DNA from: Actinomycetes bacterium | Lineage (GTDB): Bacteria; Actinomycetota; Actinomycetes; Propionibacteriales; Propionibacteriaceae | NCBI GenBank assembly: GCA_023458095.1 | Contig: JAEXAS010000021.1 | Coordinates: 62,001-126,000 of the forward strand | Direction of reading: 5' to 3' | DNA length: 64,000 nucleotides | Shown: positions 36,517 through 45,685 of the stretch, piece after piece | How positions within the stretch are numbered: the stretch's first letter is position 1 | Layout of the letters: every line of letters starts with the position of its first letter | The notes under the pieces: generated by a model | Databases searched by the model: none | What the model was told of the DNA's origin: nothing | What the model saw: only the letters and a program-made list of their open reading frames with translations | Made by a program: the position numbers and the translations under genes

Positions 36517-37512
36517 TCAGGGCCGCAGATAGTCCGAGGAGGCCCGCACCATCAGATCAGGGGTGAACGGCGCATGCGGAGTGCCGTCGAGCAGCATTTC
36601 GGCGGCGGCCCATCCCAGGCCCCACATCGGTTGGCGCACTGAGCTCAGCGGCACCATCAGTTCCGGGGCCAGGTAGGTGTCGTCGTAGCCGACGACCGCC
36701 AGGTCTTCGGGAACCCGGATTCCGCGGGTGCGGGCTTCGCGAAGCACTCCCATGGCCACGATGTCGTTGATGGTGAAGATCGCGGTCGGGGCGTTGGGGG
36801 TGTCCAACAGGGTGTGGGCGGCGTTTTGGCCCGCGTTGGCGTTGTGGTTGTACAGGTGCACGATGGTCAGCACCTCGTCGGGGTCCAGCCCGGCCTCCTG
36901 GACGGCCTGGATGGCGCCTTCGCAGCGCTGATCGCTGGTCTGGCGGCCGACCTCTGCGGCGAAGACTCCGATGCGGCGGTGGCCGCATTCGAGCAGATGG
37001 GAGATGGCCTGATTGCCGCCGTGAACATTGTCGACGGTGATGCAGGGCTGGCCGGGCAGATCGGAGTCGATGAGCACCCACGGGATGCCGATTTCGGTCA
37101 GGGTCGTGAGGTGGTCGACTCCGGCGGCGGGGGTGATCACCACTCCGCGGACGCCTTGCTCGGCCAGTGTGCCGATGCAGCGGGCCTCGCGCTTCGGATC
37201 GGAATCGGAACTACACAGGATGAGGCTGTGGTCTTCCTCGGTGAGTCGGTCCTCGATTCCTCGGGCGAGCTCGGTATAGAACGGGTTTCGAACGTCTTGG
37301 ACGACCACGCCGACGGTGCTGGAAATTCCGGCACGCAAGTGTCGAGCTGAGGCATTTCTGTGGAAATTGAGTTCGGTCATTGCTGTCTTGACCTTGTGCA
37401 ATGTTGCCGCGCTAACCACGTCGGGCCGGTTGAGAACGTTCGAGACAGTGCCGACGGAAACGCCGGCGCGTGCTGCGACGTCTTTCACGTTGGCGCGTTG
37501 GGGTGGAGCCAT
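36517..37512 (-). CDS. LacI-family transcriptional regulator
   Basis: A 331-aa regulator with an N-terminal LacI HTH (VKDVAARAGVSVGTVSNVLNRPDVVSAATLHKV) and a periplasmic-binding-protein-like effector domain. ATG 37512 with GAGAGG 8 nt upstream; longer readings have no support. No sugar gene is adjacent, so its targets lie elsewhere. An AT-rich stretch at 37561-37604 just upstream holds nested inverted repeats and is probably its promoter/operator. Confidence 0.9.
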   Translation of the reverse strand: MAPPQRANVKDVAARAGVSVGTVSNVLNRPDVVSAATLHKVKTAMTELNFHRNASARHLRAGISSTVGVVVQDVRNPFYTELARGIEDRLTEEDHSLILCSSDSDPKREARCIGTLAEQGVRGVVITPAAGVDHLTTLTEIGIPWVLIDSDLPGQPCITVDNVHGGNQAISHLLECGHRRIGVFAAEVGRQTSDQRCEGAIQAVQEAGLDPDEVLTIVHLYNHNANAGQNAAHTLLDTPNAPTAIFTINDIVAMGVLREARTRGIRVPEDLAVVGYDDTYLAPELMVPLSSVRQPMWGLGWAAAEMLLDGTPHAPFTPDLMVRASSDYLRP

Positions 37513-37567
37513 AGTGATGCCTCTCGCAAACCAATGGACTTGGGTGAGCTTAGTCGCGGTGTCAACA

Positions 37568-37604
37568 TTGTCGTAATTGGTCAAATTGCGTTGACATCGA
37601 CAAT
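37568..37604. promoter_or_regulatory. Nested inverted repeats upstream of the LacI gene
   Basis: ATTGTCG (37568-37574) and CGACAAT (37598-37604) enclose GTCAA-6nt-TTGAC (37580-37595) in an AT-rich island unlike its surroundings. Likely promoter/operator DNA for the regulator. The 190 bp between this and pyrC hold only a small hairpin (GCGGTC-TGGT-GACCGC, 37619-37634). Confidence 0.4.
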
Positions 37605-37795
37605 CAGTGGCTGTCGGAGCGGTCTGGTGACCGCCACAGTGCCCGCACAGGTTCGGACTCGGAGCGCCCCGCCGCGGGCTGCGAAGGGGGTGAGCAGGGG
37701 TACGAGGGCGGTCTGGAGCGTTGGTATTGGAGGGGGTCCGGGGGTTGGTCGAAGCGCCAGCCGCAATGGCCGAGGCTTCGAGACCTGCCCCAGGT

Positions 37796-39082
37796 TCAGC
37801 GCTGGTAGGTGAGCGTCCCCCGCCACAGGGTGGCGACCACCGGGTCGGGCAGTTCGCGGCCGTGGTAGGGATTGTTGCGGGCCCGCGAACGGGATGCTTC
37901 GGCATCGACGGTGGCGCGCGCGGCGGGGTCGACCAGGACGATATTGGCCGGCTCGCCGGGCTGCAGCGGGCGTCCCTGGGTGGCGACCTGGCCGATCTCG
38001 GCGGGACGGGTCGACATGCGCTGCACCAGGGTGGGCCAATCCAGGCGTCCGGTGTTGACCATGACCTCCATGACCACGGCCAGAGCCTGCTCCAGGCCGA
38101 TCATGCCGGGCAGGGCGACGTCGAAGGGGTGATCCTTGTCCTGGCGGGCATGCGGGGCATGGTCGGTGCCCACGACGTCGATAGTGCCATCGGCCAGCGC
38201 TTCGCGGACCGCCTCGAGGTGCTCATTGGTGCGCAGCGGCGGGTTCACTTTGAAGGTGGTGTCGTAGCCGGCGACCAGTGGGGTGTCGAGCAGCAGATGG
38301 TGCGGGGTGACTTCGGCGGTGACCTTGATGCCCCGCTTCTTCGCCCAGCGGACGACATCGACGCCCTCGGCGGTGGAGACGTGGCAGACGTGGATCCGGG
38401 AGTCGGTGAGCTCGGCAAGTTGGACGTCGCGGGCGATGATGATGCTCTCGGCCTGGGCCGGCCAGCCGGGCAGCCCGAGTTGGGCCGACCAAGCCGATTC
38501 GTGGCAGCAGGCGTTCGGGCCGGCCAGGCGCGAATCCTGGGAATGCTGAGCGATGACGCCGTTGAAGGTCTTGACGTAGGTGAGTGCGCGGCGCATCAGG
38601 AGCGAATCGGAGACGCACTTGCCGTCGTCGGAGAAGACGCGCACACCGGCTGCAGAGTCGGCCATGAGTCCGAGTTCGGACAGTTCCTCGCTGGCCAAGC
38701 CCTTGGTGACCGCACCGATGACCCGCACTTCGCAGTGACCGTCGCGTTCGCCGAGGGATTGGACGTATTCGGCGGCCTCGGCGGTGTCGGTGACCGGGGT
38801 GAGGTTGGCCATCGCGTGCACGCAGGTGAAACCGCCGCGGGCGGCGGCGGCGGTTCCGGTGTCGACGGTTTCGGCGTCCTCACGTCCGGGTTGGCGCAGA
38901 TGGGTGTGCAGATCGACCAGGCCAGGCAGGGCGAGCAGTCCGTCGGCGTTGAGGCGTTCGGTGCCGACCGGTGCATCGGCCGGGTCGGCCAGGACGCCGG
39001 CCTGCGTCACATAGAGGTCGGTGGTGGTGCCGTCGGCGAGTGTCGCCCCGGTGATCAGCAGGTTGCCAGCCTTCGCGGTCAA
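37796..39082 (-). CDS. pyrC: Dihydroorotase
   Basis: A 428-aa amidohydrolase (type I dihydroorotase) that closes carbamoyl-aspartate to dihydroorotate, third step of UMP synthesis. The metal site begins with DLHTHLRQPG, later histidines lie in VCHVSTAEG and EVTPHHLLL, and the catalytic Asp is in VGTDHAPH. The TTG start overlaps the pyrB stop (TTGA) with GGAG 7 nt upstream. It is the last gene of the pyrR-pyrB-pyrC unit; carA/carB do not follow, although they often do in actinobacteria. Confidence 0.95.
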   Translation of the reverse strand: MTAKAGNLLITGATLADGTTTDLYVTQAGVLADPADAPVGTERLNADGLLALPGLVDLHTHLRQPGREDAETVDTGTAAAARGGFTCVHAMANLTPVTDTAEAAEYVQSLGERDGHCEVRVIGAVTKGLASEELSELGLMADSAAGVRVFSDDGKCVSDSLLMRRALTYVKTFNGVIAQHSQDSRLAGPNACCHESAWSAQLGLPGWPAQAESIIIARDVQLAELTDSRIHVCHVSTAEGVDVVRWAKKRGIKVTAEVTPHHLLLDTPLVAGYDTTFKVNPPLRTNEHLEAVREALADGTIDVVGTDHAPHARQDKDHPFDVALPGMIGLEQALAVVMEVMVNTGRLDWPTLVQRMSTRPAEIGQVATQGRPLQPGEPANIVLVDPAARATVDAEASRSRARNNPYHGRELPDPVVATLWRGTLTYQR

Positions 39083-40017
39083 TGCATTGCTCCTTCATCG
39101 GATCCCAGCAGGTGGTACAGCACGCTCATGCGGATGGCCACACCGGCGGCTACTTGTTCGAGAACCAGCGAGTTTGCCGCATCGGCGGCAGCGCTGGAGA
39201 TTTCCACGCCGCGGTTCATCGGACCGGGGTGGCAGATGGCGGCGTTGGGCTTCATGGCCGCGAGGCGTTCGGGGGTGAGCCCGTAGGTTTCGGTGTATTC
39301 GCGTTCGGTGGGGAAGAATCCGCCGGCCATTCGCTCACGTTGGACACGCAGCATCATGACGATGTCGCAACTGTCGAGCACGTCGTCGAGGTTGGTGCTG
39401 ACTTCGCAGCCCCAGCTCTCCACCCCGGTGGGCAGCAGGGTCGGCGGGGCGACCAGGACCACCTCGCCACCGAGGATGTGTTGCAGGAGCACATTGGAGC
39501 GCACCACGCGCGAGTGCAGCAGATCGCCGACGATGGCGATGCGCTTGCCGGCGAAGCCCTCGGCGCCGATCCGGCGGAAGTGCTGACGCATGGTGTAGGC
39601 GTCCAGCAGAGCCTGGGTGGGGTGCTCGTGCTGGCCGTCGCCGGCGTTGACCACCTGAGCGCGGACCCAGCTCGCCACCTGGGCAGCCGCACCGGAGGAG
39701 GAGTGCCGGATCACGAAGGCATCCACCCCCATGGCGTCCAGGGTGAGCATGGTGTCGCGCAGCGATTCGCCCTTGGAGACCGAGGAGCCTTTGGCTGAGA
39801 CATTGATGGTGTCGGCCGACAGCCACTTGCCAGCGATCTCGAAGCTGGTGCGAGTGCGGGTGGAATCTTCGAAGAAGATGTTGACGATGGTGCGTCCGCG
39901 CAGGGCGGGGAGCTTCTTCACTGGACGGGATTGGACCTGCTGCATCTCCTCGGCCAGGTCGAGGATGGCGGTGGCGGAGGTCAGATCCAGATCGGCGCAA
40001 CTGAGCAGGTGGCGCAT
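39079..40017 (-). CDS. pyrB: Aspartate carbamoyltransferase catalytic subunit
   Basis: A 312-aa enzyme making carbamoyl-aspartate from carbamoyl phosphate and aspartate. Carbamoyl-phosphate motif DSTRTRTSFE, the HPTQALLD motif (EHPTQALLDAYTM) and the C-terminal HPGPMNRGVEI signature are present. No pyrI regulatory subunit is adjacent, as is usual in this group. ATG shares one base with the pyrR stop (TGATG). Confidence 0.96.
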   Translation of the reverse strand: MRHLLSCADLDLTSATAILDLAEEMQQVQSRPVKKLPALRGRTIVNIFFEDSTRTRTSFEIAGKWLSADTINVSAKGSSVSKGESLRDTMLTLDAMGVDAFVIRHSSSGAAAQVASWVRAQVVNAGDGQHEHPTQALLDAYTMRQHFRRIGAEGFAGKRIAIVGDLLHSRVVRSNVLLQHILGGEVVLVAPPTLLPTGVESWGCEVSTNLDDVLDSCDIVMMLRVQRERMAGGFFPTEREYTETYGLTPERLAAMKPNAAICHPGPMNRGVEISSAAADAANSLVLEQVAAGVAIRMSVLYHLLGSDEGAMH

Positions 40018-40595
40018 CAGGCCTCCTTTGCGGTGCGGGTGATGGTGATGGCGTCGCGTCCGTCGAGTTCGCTGACCAGCACGGCGACTCTCTCGTCGGC
40101 GGCGGCTTGAATGGTGCGTCCGACGGTGTCGGCGGCGATGGGAAGCTGGCGGTGGCCGCGGTCAACCAGCACTGCGAGCCGGACCGCCTTGGGGCGTCCC
40201 AGGTCGCGCAGGGCGTCGAAAGCCGCGCCGATGGTGCGTCCGGAGTGCAACACATCGTCGACCAGCACCACGACCGCGTCGTCGATGGAGCCGGGGATGC
40301 TGGTGCGTCCGGGGTTGCGGGTGGGGTTGGCGCGCAGGTCGTCGCGGTACATGGTGATGTCGAGTTCACCCTGGCGTACCGGGGTGCCTTCGATGTCGGC
40401 GATGAGGGCTGCGAGCCGTTGGGCCAGTTGAACCCCCCGCGTCGGGATGCCGAGCAGCACCAGGTTGTCAGCGCCGTGGTTGGCTTCCAGGATTTCGTGC
40501 GCCATGCGGGTCAGGGCACGGGCGAATTCAGTGGCGTCGGCAACCACACGAGAGTCGAATGGGGATGTCGGGGTGTTGGTTGCCGGATCAGCCAC
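40017..40595 (-). CDS. pyrR: Bifunctional pyr operon regulator / uracil phosphoribosyltransferase
   Basis: A 192-aa phosphoribosyltransferase-fold protein. The PRPP loop is VVLVDDVLHSGRT, and GIPTRGVQLAQRLA matches PyrR. PyrR binds pyr mRNA when UMP is high and reduces expression. It is first in the operon; GTG start with GAGGAG 6-8 nt upstream. A clear PyrR-binding RNA loop was not recognised in the 100 nt before it. The 3' end of the HNH gene overlaps its first 8 bp on the same strand. Confidence 0.93.
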   Translation of the reverse strand: MADPATNTPTSPFDSRVVADATEFARALTRMAHEILEANHGADNLVLLGIPTRGVQLAQRLAALIADIEGTPVRQGELDITMYRDDLRANPTRNPGRTSIPGSIDDAVVVLVDDVLHSGRTIGAAFDALRDLGRPKAVRLAVLVDRGHRQLPIAADTVGRTIQAAADERVAVLVSELDGRDAITITRTAKEA

Positions 40596-42144
40596 GCAGC
40601 GCTCCTCGTTCTCGACGGCCGGAGTCGCACAGCTGCGATCCTGCCTCGAACGGCCAATCTATCGGACTCCGGTGGGGGTGGGGCAACGGGTTCGAGGTGT
40701 GTTCGGGTGGTCTTTCCCGTCTCGGTGGTGACCCCGGATATCCCGGACGCCTCGGTTGCTGCGGTGGATAGTCCACCGTCCCACCCGACTTGGGCGGCGA
40801 CTCAGACTCGGGTGGACCTCCTTCAGTGATTCGCCCCGTTCCGCCAAGCCGTCGATGCCGGATCGCTGCTCGCTTCGGATCGAGTCGTGCCGGCGGAAGG
40901 AAATCCGGAAGGCCGTCGCGGGCGATGATCACCTGCCACTGGTCGCGGTGGGCATCCTTGGCAGGCTCCACCAGACCGTGGTGGTGATGGCAGAGCAGAA
41001 CGAGGTTCGCCACGCAGGTCGACGCACCGGTCCACCAGGGGTCGATGTGGTGGGCCTCACACAGTTCGGGGCGCACGTCGCAGCCCGGGAAGGCGCAGCC
41101 GCCGTCGCGTACGGTCAACGCACTGCGGATCGCAGCGGTGACAAGGCGGTTTGCGTGTCCGACGTCGAGCGGCTGGGACGCACCGCCCAGCACCATCGGG
41201 ATGATCTCGGCGTCGCAGCACACTCGACGCAGTTCACCGGCGCTCAACTCCTGGTCAAGGCCGATCAGGCCAGCGGCGGCGGCCTCGTCGTGAAGGTGCT
41301 GGTAGTCCAGCTTCACAATGACCCGCGCCGTGCCGGTGCCAGGTTCAGGGGTGGCATTGGCCGCCGCGTTGAGCAGGTCGATGAAGGCATCCGCGCGGCG
41401 CTGCTCGGACGTCGTCGCTTCGGCGAGGCGGTCGCGGGCCTCCAGTGCGGTCCGGCGGCGGGCCTCGGCGCGGGCATTCAGCAGCGCGATCCATCTCTCG
41501 CCCTCCAGGCGGGGCAGCGACCCGTCGAAGCGGATCGAGGCTCCTTCGCTGAAGAACCGCAGCGAACGCTCTTGATGTGCAGCTTCGACTTCGCGCTGGC
41601 GTCGGGTCACATCATCGGCGAGGGTGACCTCGGGCTTCACCTGGGCCAGCACTCGGCCGGCGCTGCGGGCCAACTGGTCGGCGTCCATGTGCCTGGCCAG
41701 GGTGAGCATCGCGGATTCGGCGGCCTGCTGCTGAGTTGCGTCCAGTTGTGGGGCGAGCCCGGTAAGTACCTTGCCGATCGCGCGGGCCTGGCCGGTGCCG
41801 ATCTGGCCCTGAGAAGCCGCCTGGCCGACGCTGTGGTGCTCCGCGAGCGCTCGGGCCTGATAGACCGCCCCGGAAGCCTCGCGGCGGGTGAGGGTCTCTC
41901 CTGTGCCCAGCCAGGCGTCCAGAGGAGTGCCGGCCACCTGCAGCGAGGCCTGGGCGTGATCGGCCTCAGCGGTGAGCAGTCCGGTGAGCGCCTCGATGCG
42001 GCCACGGATCCGGCGGGCCTGCCGCACCCACTCCAGGCGATCAGCCGGAACGACGTGCTGACGGTTGGTCTCGATGCGGTTCAGCGCATGCTCGATCTCG
42101 GCGAGCGCCTGCCCAGCCGAGATGCGATCACTGCTGTGTTCCAT
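40588..42144 (-). CDS. DUF222/HNH endonuclease-like protein
   Basis: A 518-aa protein with an N-terminal DUF222 helical region and a C-terminal HNH domain (CAFPGCDVRPELCEAHHIDPW to LVLLCHHHHGLVEP, about residues 340-395). These are abundant in actinobacteria; their role is poorly known. After the HNH a 100-residue Pro/Arg-rich, probably disordered tail continues until it overlaps pyrR by 8 bp, so the pyr promoter and leader must lie inside this reading frame. ATG 42144 is used; GTG 42183 is possible. Confidence 0.82.
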   Translation of the reverse strand: MEHSSDRISAGQALAEIEHALNRIETNRQHVVPADRLEWVRQARRIRGRIEALTGLLTAEADHAQASLQVAGTPLDAWLGTGETLTRREASGAVYQARALAEHHSVGQAASQGQIGTGQARAIGKVLTGLAPQLDATQQQAAESAMLTLARHMDADQLARSAGRVLAQVKPEVTLADDVTRRQREVEAAHQERSLRFFSEGASIRFDGSLPRLEGERWIALLNARAEARRRTALEARDRLAEATTSEQRRADAFIDLLNAAANATPEPGTGTARVIVKLDYQHLHDEAAAAGLIGLDQELSAGELRRVCCDAEIIPMVLGGASQPLDVGHANRLVTAAIRSALTVRDGGCAFPGCDVRPELCEAHHIDPWWTGASTCVANLVLLCHHHHGLVEPAKDAHRDQWQVIIARDGLPDFLPPARLDPKRAAIRHRRLGGTGRITEGGPPESESPPKSGGTVDYPPQQPRRPGYPGSPPRRERPPEHTSNPLPHPHRSPIDWPFEAGSQLCDSGRRERGALRG

Positions 42145-42255
42145 GGCTCTAGCCTGACAGCCATCACTGACAAAATCGAACACCTGAATGAATCTGTGGA
42201 AAACTCTTCCACGCGCTCCGATGCCCCGGTCGGGACGGTCTCGAACGCCGCAGGT

Positions 42256-42291
42256 GGTCGATCCTGACGCGTAGTCGCGTCAAAATCGACC
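42256..42291. terminator. Hairpin terminator candidate after pepN
   Basis: A 16-bp stem with one 2-nt internal mismatch and a TAGT loop (arms 42256-42271 and 42276-42291), 21 bp past the pepN stop. It lacks a T-run, which is common for actinobacterial terminators. A second small hairpin, GTGGAA-AACTC-TTCCAC, lies at 42196-42212 in front of the HNH gene. Confidence 0.55.
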
Positions 42292-42312
42292 AGTTCTGCG
42301 CAGTCGGCCCGT

Positions 42313-45300
42313 TTAGAGCTCGGGGGTGGCCGGCGATTTGGGGGGCGCTTCGGTGCTCGGGGAAGCCAGCGGGCTCGGTGCGCTCGGCAATGCCGGGCTG
42401 GCGGGCAGGACCGGGCTGGCAGGCAGGGCCGGACTGACTGGCAGGGCCGGACTGACTGGTAGGGCGGGCACGTTGGTTTCCACCGGAACGTCGATCGTTG
42501 CTTCAGCCTCGGAGTCTGCGGAGTACGTCGTGACCTCTACGGTCGGCTCGGACGGCGTTACGGGCGGGACGGGAAGTCCCGTCGGTGCTGCTGGCAGCGG
42601 CTCACCCGTCGCAGCAGGAGACTGTTCGGCGAATCCGACGGTGTCGCCGGGCAGCGGCGGCAGCGTGATAGCGGCTTCCGGCGCGACCATAGTCGGCAAC
42701 TGCTGATCCGTGACCGGCTGGAAACCCTGCACGGGCGCCGCAACCTCCTCGGGCACCACAACCTCCACAGGCGCCGCAACCTCCACGGGCGCCACGACCT
42801 CGCTGGACCCCGCAACATCCACGGGCGCTGCGCCCTCAGCCGCCACGCCCCCAGTCACAGCCTCAGCCGATCCCGCAGACTGACCCGATTCGGCCTCGGC
42901 AGCCTCCATCGCCAATGCGCCAGCCTCCTGGCAGCGCAACGCACGCTCGGCGTCATCGCGCCGTTCCATGACCTGACGGGTGACCGGATCGCTGAGCTTC
43001 ACCTGAGTCAGCCACGCGTCCAGTTGCTCCAATTGCGAACGATTCATCAAGGTGTTCGGGAAGAGCAGCCCCACCACGTGCTGGCGAATGGCCGTGCTGC
43101 GATCCGCCCAACCGTCGGTCCCGTTCGAGATCGCCTCGACCACTGACCGGTAGGCGCCGACATAGGGCAGCAGCACGTCGTCTTGATCGAGCTGCCAGAA
43201 GGCCGAACAGATCTGGAAGTGCGTTTCGTTGGGAGTGTCCTCGGCGGTGGCTTTGCGCCACGCCATGGCCTTGGCTTCGGCAATGGGCAGTGCGGCCCGT
43301 GCCGCAGCGGCGCGCTCGGCGCCGCGGGCGGTGTTGTCGCGCTCGGTCTCGGCGGCGATCTCGTTTTCGCTGATCGCGCCCAGCCGCGCGAGATTCACCA
43401 CTAGGTGCCAGCGCAGGTCGGTGTCCAGTGCCAAGCCCTCGGGGGCCTCCAGGCCGTACAGCCAGGCGTGCAGCACCCCGGCAGCGACCTCCCCGCTCGC
43501 CGAGGACGCCAGCGCCCGCGCAAACGCCAGTTGGTGATCCGAGCCCGGCTCGGCATCCTTCAACAGCCGCGCCATGCCGGCCAGCATGCGGGCGTTGAGG
43601 TCGGCGCGGCTCTTCGGCGGTGCGTAATAGTCGATGGCCGTGCGGCATTGGCCCAAGACGTTCTGAACCGCAGTCAGGTCCGACTCGATGCCGACCCCGC
43701 TGAGCGCCAGGTCCACGTAGTCGGCCGCGGTCAGTTCGGCATCGCGACACATATCCCAGGCCGCACCCCAGCACAGTGCCCGGGTCAGCGCGGAGTCCAG
43801 CGTGGCGAAACTGGTGATCAGGGCCGCCAGGGAGTCGGCGTCCAGGCGGATCTTGGTGTAGGTCAGGTCGTCATCATTGGGCAGAATCACCGCCGTGCGG
43901 GCCTTGCCCACCAACTCCGGGATCTCGGTCAGCTCGCCGTTCACGTCGACCTCGACGCGCTCGGTGCGCACCAGCCGTCCCTCAACCAGGTCGTACAGGC
44001 CCACAGCGAGCCGGTGCTGACGCAGGGTCGGCCACTGCGCCGGTGCGCTTTGCCGCAGCGCGAACCGGGTGAAGACACCCTGCTCATCGGTGTCGAACTC
44101 GGCGGTGATGGTGTTGACCCCGGCAGATTGCAGCCACTGTTCGGCGAAGTGCGACAGATCGCGTCCGGACGCCTCGGTCAGTGCCGCCAGCAGATCGGAC
44201 AGGCGGGTATTGGTCCAGGCGTGCTTGGTGAAGTAGCTGCGCACCCCGGCCAGGAACGCGTCGGTGCCGACGAAGGCGACCAGTTGACGCAACACCGAGG
44301 CGCCCTTGGCGTAGGTGATGCCGTCGAAGTTCAGCTCCACGGCCTCCAGGTCGACCATGTCGGCGGCCACCGGGTGGGTGGACGGCAACTGGTCGGTGCG
44401 GTAGGCCCAGTTCTTGCGCCCATTGGTGAAGGTCGCCCACGGATCGTTGCCGCTGCCCCCGCCGGCGCGGATCTCAGCCTGGGCATAGTGGGAGGCCCAC
44501 TCGGCGAAGGACTCGTTCAGCCACAGGTCGTCCCACCAGGTCATGGTGACCAGGTCGCCGAACCACATGTGGGCCAGTTCGTGCAGGATCGTGTTGTCCC
44601 GCGCCTCATAGGACGCCTGGGTCACCCGAGAGCGGTAGAGATACTCATCTCGGATGGTCACGCAACCGGCGTTCTCCATGGCTCCGGCGTTGAATTCCGG
44701 GACGAAGATCTGGGCGTAGTCGCTGAACGGCAGGGCCATGCCGAAGGCTCGAGCGAAGACGGTGAAGCCGGCCTTGGTGGTGTCCCAGATGCGCTGGGCG
44801 TCCAGGTATTCGGCCAGGGACGCCCGGCAGGCCAGGGTCAGCGGAATCTCCCCGGCCGGGCCGGAGTAGTGATCGGTGACGGTGTGGAATTCGCCGGCGA
44901 TCAAGGCGGTGATGTAGGTCGAGATCGGCGGGGTGGGGGCGAACGCCCAGCGGGCCAAATCGGGACCGGCGGCGACGGGTTGAACCGACGGCGAGTTGGA
45001 CAGCACCGTCCAGTGGGCCGGGGCCAGCACAGTCAACTCGAAGCTGCCCTTGAGGTCGGGCTGCTCGAAGCAGGCATACATGCGCCGGGCGTCCGCGGTT
45101 TCGAACTGGGTGTAGCAATACACCTTGTCATCGACGGGATCGACGAACCGATGCAGGCCCTCGCCGGTGCGGCTGAAGCGGCACAACGCGGTGATCGTGA
45201 GCTGGTGCTCGCCCTTCTTGGCGTTGAAATGCACCTTGTTGTCGACGAAGGAATTGGCGGGCAGCGGCTTGCCGTCCAGGGTGGCTGAGATCAGCGAATC

Positions 45301-45498
45301 AGCGATGAGGTTGAGGTGGGTTTTGGTCGAACTGGTGAGTGCAAAGGTCACCGTCGAGGTGGACACGAACACCGCGGTGGGATCGAAGTCTGCGACCTGC
45401 GCGGTGCCGCTGAGATCGATGTCGACGTGGTAGCCCTTGAGGCGAACGACGGCCGATCGGGCGGCGGCTTCATCGCGCGTGATGTTGGCTGGATACAT
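42313..45498 (-). CDS. pepN: Aminopeptidase N (M1) with low-complexity C-terminal tail
   Basis: A 1061-aa zinc aminopeptidase. Substrate motif GAMEN (residues 272-276), zinc site HELAH (306-310) with the third ligand Glu near 329 (NESFAEW), and the C-terminal ERAP1-like helical domain to about 860. Homologues stop about there. From about residue 866 a roughly 195-aa tail of Ala/Val/Pro/Glu repeats follows, ending in LPASPA-type units. No signal peptide, so the enzyme is cytoplasmic. ATG with GTGAGG upstream. Confidence 0.93.
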   Translation of the reverse strand: MYPANITRDEAAARSAVVRLKGYHVDIDLSGTAQVADFDPTAVFVSTSTVTFALTSSTKTHLNLIADSLISATLDGKPLPANSFVDNKVHFNAKKGEHQLTITALCRFSRTGEGLHRFVDPVDDKVYCYTQFETADARRMYACFEQPDLKGSFELTVLAPAHWTVLSNSPSVQPVAAGPDLARWAFAPTPPISTYITALIAGEFHTVTDHYSGPAGEIPLTLACRASLAEYLDAQRIWDTTKAGFTVFARAFGMALPFSDYAQIFVPEFNAGAMENAGCVTIRDEYLYRSRVTQASYEARDNTILHELAHMWFGDLVTMTWWDDLWLNESFAEWASHYAQAEIRAGGGSGNDPWATFTNGRKNWAYRTDQLPSTHPVAADMVDLEAVELNFDGITYAKGASVLRQLVAFVGTDAFLAGVRSYFTKHAWTNTRLSDLLAALTEASGRDLSHFAEQWLQSAGVNTITAEFDTDEQGVFTRFALRQSAPAQWPTLRQHRLAVGLYDLVEGRLVRTERVEVDVNGELTEIPELVGKARTAVILPNDDDLTYTKIRLDADSLAALITSFATLDSALTRALCWGAAWDMCRDAELTAADYVDLALSGVGIESDLTAVQNVLGQCRTAIDYYAPPKSRADLNARMLAGMARLLKDAEPGSDHQLAFARALASSASGEVAAGVLHAWLYGLEAPEGLALDTDLRWHLVVNLARLGAISENEIAAETERDNTARGAERAAAARAALPIAEAKAMAWRKATAEDTPNETHFQICSAFWQLDQDDVLLPYVGAYRSVVEAISNGTDGWADRSTAIRQHVVGLLFPNTLMNRSQLEQLDAWLTQVKLSDPVTRQVMERRDDAERALRCQEAGALAMEAAEAESGQSAGSAEAVTGGVAAEGAAPVDVAGSSEVVAPVEVAAPVEVVVPEEVAAPVQGFQPVTDQQLPTMVAPEAAITLPPLPGDTVGFAEQSPAATGEPLPAAPTGLPVPPVTPSEPTVEVTTYSADSEAEATIDVPVETNVPALPVSPALPVSPALPASPVLPASPALPSAPSPLASPSTEAPPKSPATPEL
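42392..42463 (-). repeat. 18-bp tandem repeat in the pepN tail
   Basis: Four 18-bp units, two of them differing by one base, encode LPVSPA/LPASPA steps near the C-terminus. The near-identical units suggest recent slippage and possible strain variation in length. Confidence 0.8.
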
Positions 45499-45521
45499 AA
45501 CAGAACCTCACAGGGGTGGGC

Positions 45522-45544
45522 ATGTTTCGTAGGGGCGGAAACAT
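45522..45544. other. Hairpin in the pepN 5' leader
   Basis: ATGTTTC (45522-45528) and GAAACAT (45538-45544) form a perfect 7-bp stem with a 9-nt loop, 24 bp before the pepN ATG. It would sit in the mRNA leader upstream of the ribosome site. No known riboswitch is recognised. Confidence 0.4.
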
Positions 45545-45557
45545 AAGGCAAGCTGAG

Positions 45558-45587
45558 AGGCTACCGTTCACACAGGTGGGCGCTCAA
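45558..45587 (-). promoter_or_regulatory. Candidate pepN promoter (TTGAGC-18-TAGCCT)
   Basis: On the minus strand a TTGAGC box (45587-45582) and TAGCCT (45563-45558) are separated by 18 bp, giving a leader of about 50 nt that contains the hairpin at 45522-45544. Confidence 0.45.
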
Positions 45588-45685
45588 GCTTGGCCCTCCT
45601 TGTCCAGTGACGAATTGTTGCCGGTATGAAGCCGTTTTGGGCGTGGTGGTCGCGCTGAACCGCCTCGGAGGCGCAAGCTGGACTC

